Source of the DNA: Streptosporangiaceae bacterium
GTDB taxonomy: Bacteria > Actinomycetota > Actinomycetes > Streptosporangiales > Streptosporangiaceae
NCBI GenBank assembly: GCA_025964715.1
Contig: JAOPYH010000014.1
Coordinates: 1 to 35,800 of the forward strand
Direction: 5' to 3'
DNA: 35,800 bases
Part shown: piece by piece, positions 33,273 through 35,800 of the stretch
How the letters are laid out: every line of letters begins with the position of its first letter
How positions within the stretch are numbered: the stretch's first letter is position 1
Made by a program: the position numbers and the translations under genes
Notes under the pieces: generated by a model
Told to the model about the DNA's origin: nothing
Database searches by the model: none
The model's input: only the letters and a program-made list of their open reading frames with translations

Positions 33273-34154
33273 GTGCGCTCACCAGCCGGCGATGACGTCC
33301 TGGAGAAGGTGGCCGCGGAAGCGTCGAGGGACGCGGGACGCGCCGCGGCGGCCGCTGGTGTGACGATCCGCACTGCGGAGTCCGTATCCGAGCTGGAAGC
33401 CCTCATCTCGGTCGGCGAAGCGGTATGGGGAGTCAATGGCACCTTCGCCTCGGCCGAGATGCGGGCGATCGCGTTCGCGGGCGGTGTGGTGCTCGGCGCC
33501 TACGACGCGACCGACGAGGGCGGCGGCCCGGTCGGGTTTCTGGTGGGTTTCCTCGGCTGGAACGACGGCCTGCACCTGCACTCACACCAGACCGGCGTCG
33601 TGGCGGGCCGGCGCGGCTCCGGAGTCGGCTACGCGCTCAAGCTCGCGCAGCGCGACGTCTGCCTGAGCCATGGCGTCGAGGAGGTGCGCTGGACGTTCGA
33701 TCCCCTGGTCCTGCGCAACACCGCCTTCAACCTGCGGCGCCTCGGCGCCCGGGCCGCGCGGTTCCTGCCCGACTTCTACGGGCGGATGAGCGACTCGGTG
33801 AACAGCGACGACCTGTCCGACCGGATCGAGGCGGTCTGGCGGCTCGCCGACCCGCTCCCGTCGGCGGATCCCGCGCCCGTACCAGAGGCCGGGGGGATGC
33901 TGGGGGTGAGTGCCCGGCCGGCCGCGCTGATCTCCGCCGGCGGCCGGCCCGAGGAGACCGGACTGCCTCCCTCGGCCGGAGATCACGTCGCCATCCCCGC
34001 GGAGTACCTCCGGTTGCGACAGGGGGACCCTGGTTGCGCCCGCGCCTGGCGGCTCGCGGTCCGGCGGGTGCTGGGCGCCGCCTACGCCTCGGGTCTCCGC
34101 ATAGGGCAGGTGGACGGGGACGGCTATGTCCTCACAGCGGGGGAGTCCGGCTGA
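33273..34154 (+). CDS. GNAT-family acetyltransferase (COG3375-like)
   Basis: A 293-residue protein with one GNAT domain (about residues 28-190). Its acetyl-CoA-binding turn reads GRRGSGVGYALKLAQRDVCL. The downstream TFDPLVLRNTAFNLRRLGA is characteristic of a GNAT subgroup found next to OSBS/N-acylamino acid racemase genes. The C-terminal 100 residues are poorly conserved in pattern. It presumably acylates an amino acid or small amine that the neighbouring enolase-superfamily enzyme handles. GTG at 33273 with AAGGAG eleven bases upstream. The next gene starts 25 bases after its stop. Confidence 0.75.
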   Translation: MRSPAGDDVLEKVAAEASRDAGRAAAAAGVTIRTAESVSELEALISVGEAVWGVNGTFASAEMRAIAFAGGVVLGAYDATDEGGGPVGFLVGFLGWNDGLHLHSHQTGVVAGRRGSGVGYALKLAQRDVCLSHGVEEVRWTFDPLVLRNTAFNLRRLGARAARFLPDFYGRMSDSVNSDDLSDRIEAVWRLADPLPSADPAPVPEAGGMLGVSARPAALISAGGRPEETGLPPSAGDHVAIPAEYLRLRQGDPGCARAWRLAVRRVLGAAYASGLRIGQVDGDGYVLTAGESG

Positions 34155-34179
34155 TGATGCACTTGGCGAAGGGAAGAGT

Positions 34180-35289
34180 ATGAAGATCGAGAGTTTCGAG
34201 CTCCGCAGACTGCGGATGCCGCTGGTGAATCCGTTCCGCACGTCCTTCGGGCTGCAGACCGTACGTGACGTGCTCCTGGTGTTCGCGCACACCACCGACG
34301 GTGTGACGGGGTACGGGGAATGCGTGGCGCTTGCCGACCCGGTGTACAGCGAGGAGTACGTCGACGCGGCCGAGCAGGTGATCGAGCGCTATCTCGCGCC
34401 CGCGGTCCTGGCCGGTGGCGATGTGACCGCCGCGGACGTCGCTCGCCTCACCGGGAAGTTCGTCGGTCACCGGATGGCGAAGGCCGCGGTCGAGATGGCC
34501 GTGCTCGACGCCGAGCTCCGTACGGCCGGCATGAACCTGGCCGACTACCTGGGCGGGGTCCGCGACACCGTCCCGGTGGGGGTCTCGGTGGGGATCACCC
34601 AGACGATCGAGGAGCTCCTTGAGGTCGTGCGCGGCCATCTGGACGAGGGTTACCGCCGCATCAAACTGAAGATCCAGCCCGGCTTCGACCTCGAACCGGT
34701 GGCCGCGGTCCGCGAGGCGTTCGGACCGGACGTGATGGTGCAGGTCGACGCCAACACCGCCTATCGCGCCGATGCGCTGGGCCTGCTGGCCGAGCTGGAC
34801 GCCTTCGACCTCCTGCTCCTCGAGCAGCCGTTCGACCACGACGACATCCACCTGCACGCCGAGCTCGCGCGGCGGATGCGGACCCCCATCTGCCTGGACG
34901 AGTCCCTGACCTCGGCGAAGACCACGGCGACCGCGATCCGCGCCGGTGCCTGCGAGATCGCCAACATCAAGCCCGGCCGCGTGGGCGGGTACCTCGAGGC
35001 CCGGCGGGTCCACGACGTCGCCGGGGCCCTGGACGTGCCCGTCTGGTGCGGCGGCATGCTCGAGACCGGGATCGGCCGGGCGGCCAACCTCGCGCTGGCC
35101 TCGCTGCCCGGCTTCACCCTCCCAGGTGATATCTCCGGTTCGGCCAGGTACTACCGCGAGGACATCACCGAGCCGTTCATCGCCACTGATGGGCAGATGG
35201 CCGTGCCCACAGGTCCGGGGATCGGCGTGGAGGTGGACGCGGAGCGCATCGCCAGCCTCACGGTGTCCCGGCAGGTCGTCACGCGCTGA
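34180..35289 (+). CDS. o-succinylbenzoate synthase / N-succinylamino acid racemase family enzyme
   Basis: A 369-residue enolase-superfamily enzyme of the MenC/NSAR type. The barrel residues are all visible: KLK (Lys 162, Lys 164), metal ligands Asp 190 (QVDANTAY), Glu 215 (LLEQPF) and Asp 240 (CLDESLTS), and the second acid/base Lys 264 (NIKPGRVGG). The N-terminal capping domain begins FELRRLRMPLVNPFRTSFG. Family members make o-succinylbenzoate for menaquinone, racemise N-acylamino acids, or both. The upstream GNAT and the absence of other men genes favour the racemase in an amino-acid acylation and deacylation route. ATG at 34180 with AAGGGAAGAG before it. Confidence 0.88.
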   Translation: MKIESFELRRLRMPLVNPFRTSFGLQTVRDVLLVFAHTTDGVTGYGECVALADPVYSEEYVDAAEQVIERYLAPAVLAGGDVTAADVARLTGKFVGHRMAKAAVEMAVLDAELRTAGMNLADYLGGVRDTVPVGVSVGITQTIEELLEVVRGHLDEGYRRIKLKIQPGFDLEPVAAVREAFGPDVMVQVDANTAYRADALGLLAELDAFDLLLLEQPFDHDDIHLHAELARRMRTPICLDESLTSAKTTATAIRAGACEIANIKPGRVGGYLEARRVHDVAGALDVPVWCGGMLETGIGRAANLALASLPGFTLPGDISGSARYYREDITEPFIATDGQMAVPTGPGIGVEVDAERIASLTVSRQVVTR

Positions 35290-35369
35290 CAACAGTGCAC
35301 CGCCGCCGGCCTGGTGCGGCGCCATCTGGAACGGTCCAACGCGCCGGTGGCGCCGTAGGAGAGGACCCG

Positions 35370-35800
35370 ATGACGGGGCGAAGCGGTGACGGACATACGA
35401 TCGCCGCCTCGCCCCGTTTCGACCGGATTCAGGACATGACGACCTTCGCCGCACGCGCCACTCTCGGGAACGTCATCGACGCGCTCGGCGGCATCGCGCT
35501 GGAAGTCATCGAGCTGCCTCGCGGGCGTGCGATCTGTATCGACGAGGTCGTCCTCTACGACGCGGCCGCGGATCTCGCCGTTGAGTCGGGAGCGTTGCTG
35601 CTCGGTGTCGGCGTGGCCGACGAGCGCGGCCTCATCGACCTGCTGGACCGGCTCGGCCGCACCGCGGCGGCCGGTCTCGTGATCAAATCGCCGGCGCCCC
35701 TGACCCCGGCCGTTCTCGCGGCCGTCCAGCGGACCGGCGTGGCGATGCTGGTGCTGACCCCGGACGCCTCCTGGTTCCAGGTCACGGTGCTGCTGCGCTC
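35370..35800 (+). CDS. PucR-family transcriptional regulator (N-terminal part, cut by window end)
   Basis: An open reading frame from the ATG at 35370 (GGAGAGGA upstream) runs off the window; 143 residues are visible. RFDRIQDMTTFAARATLGNV opens a PucR-type N-terminal sensory domain, and repeated VxSPAPLTPAVLAAVQRTGV-like stretches follow the usual pattern. The central and C-terminal helix-turn-helix (PucR_2/HTH_30) must lie beyond the end. PucR proteins often activate nitrogen-compound catabolism. Here it follows the GNAT and racemase genes by 80 bases and probably controls them or the next operon. Confidence 0.7.
   Translation, partial: MTGRSGDGHTIAASPRFDRIQDMTTFAARATLGNVIDALGGIALEVIELPRGRAICIDEVVLYDAAADLAVESGALLLGVGVADERGLIDLLDRLGRTAAAGLVIKSPAPLTPAVLAAVQRTGVAMLVLTPDASWFQVTVLLR

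Overview
The window is chromosomal DNA of a high-GC actinomycete, of the Streptosporangiales/Thermomonosporaceae kind. This rests on very high GC, frequent GTG starts, a Gly-Cys-Val tRNA cluster, a WXG100/type VII secretion effector operon, and families such as a TY-Chap-like protein that are typical of actinobacteria. The genus is not determined.

Layout. 134-2098: a TetX-like FAD monooxygenase divergent from its likely TetR regulator, with a candidate operator between them. 2291-4010: a decayed patch holding a frameshifted lipoprotein-like ORF, the C-terminal scrap of a DNA methyltransferase and a truncated tyrosine recombinase that lacks a catalytic Arg. It abuts the tRNA-Gly/Cys/Val cluster (4138-4403) and looks like the remnant of an integrated element. 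4490-5930: tryptophan 2,3-dioxygenase divergent from an Lrp/AsnC regulator (KynR-like arrangement). 6079-12755: mostly housekeeping or accessory enzymes (membrane acyltransferase, isoaspartyl methyltransferase, PanE-like reductase, MFS exporter, tandem AHSA1 protein, acyl-CoA ligase).

13006-21134: a sugar-amine catabolic locus. A ribose-type ABC transporter (binding protein, double ATPase, permease) converges on a minus-strand operon of an SIS deglycase, a PfkB kinase and a GntR/HutC regulator, followed by an APC permease. The kinase, SIS protein, GntR and APC permease match the fructoselysine (frl) gene set one for one, so this is probably an Amadori-product (fructosamine) pathway. GATGTC/TGTCWGACA-type palindromes recur upstream of the ABC, SIS and APC units and are probable operators of the GntR protein.

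21603-23719: a 42-residue single-TM peptide gene behind a Crp-like palindrome, a ProP/MHS-type symporter and a small CxxC protein.

24043-33120: the most interesting part. A YbaB-like gene, a WXG100 gene and a 1975-residue type VII polymorphic toxin are followed by a 412-residue two-part protein, a TY-Chap-like protein and a small HD hydrolase. The toxin carries an HExxH peptidase-like domain, a PD-(D/E)XK nuclease-like domain and, at its C-terminus, a RelA/SpoT-type nucleotide pyrophosphokinase domain. The HD hydrolase retains all the Rel/Mesh1 hydrolase residues. I infer a secreted alarmone-synthetase (or tRNA-pyrophosphorylating) effector neutralised by an enzymatic immunity protein, a small alarmone hydrolase. 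This combines toxSAS/SAH logic with type VII secretion. No secretion-machine genes (EccC and others) lie in the window.

33273-35800: GNAT protein, OSBS/N-succinylamino acid racemase-type enzyme, and the start of a PucR-type regulator cut by the window end.
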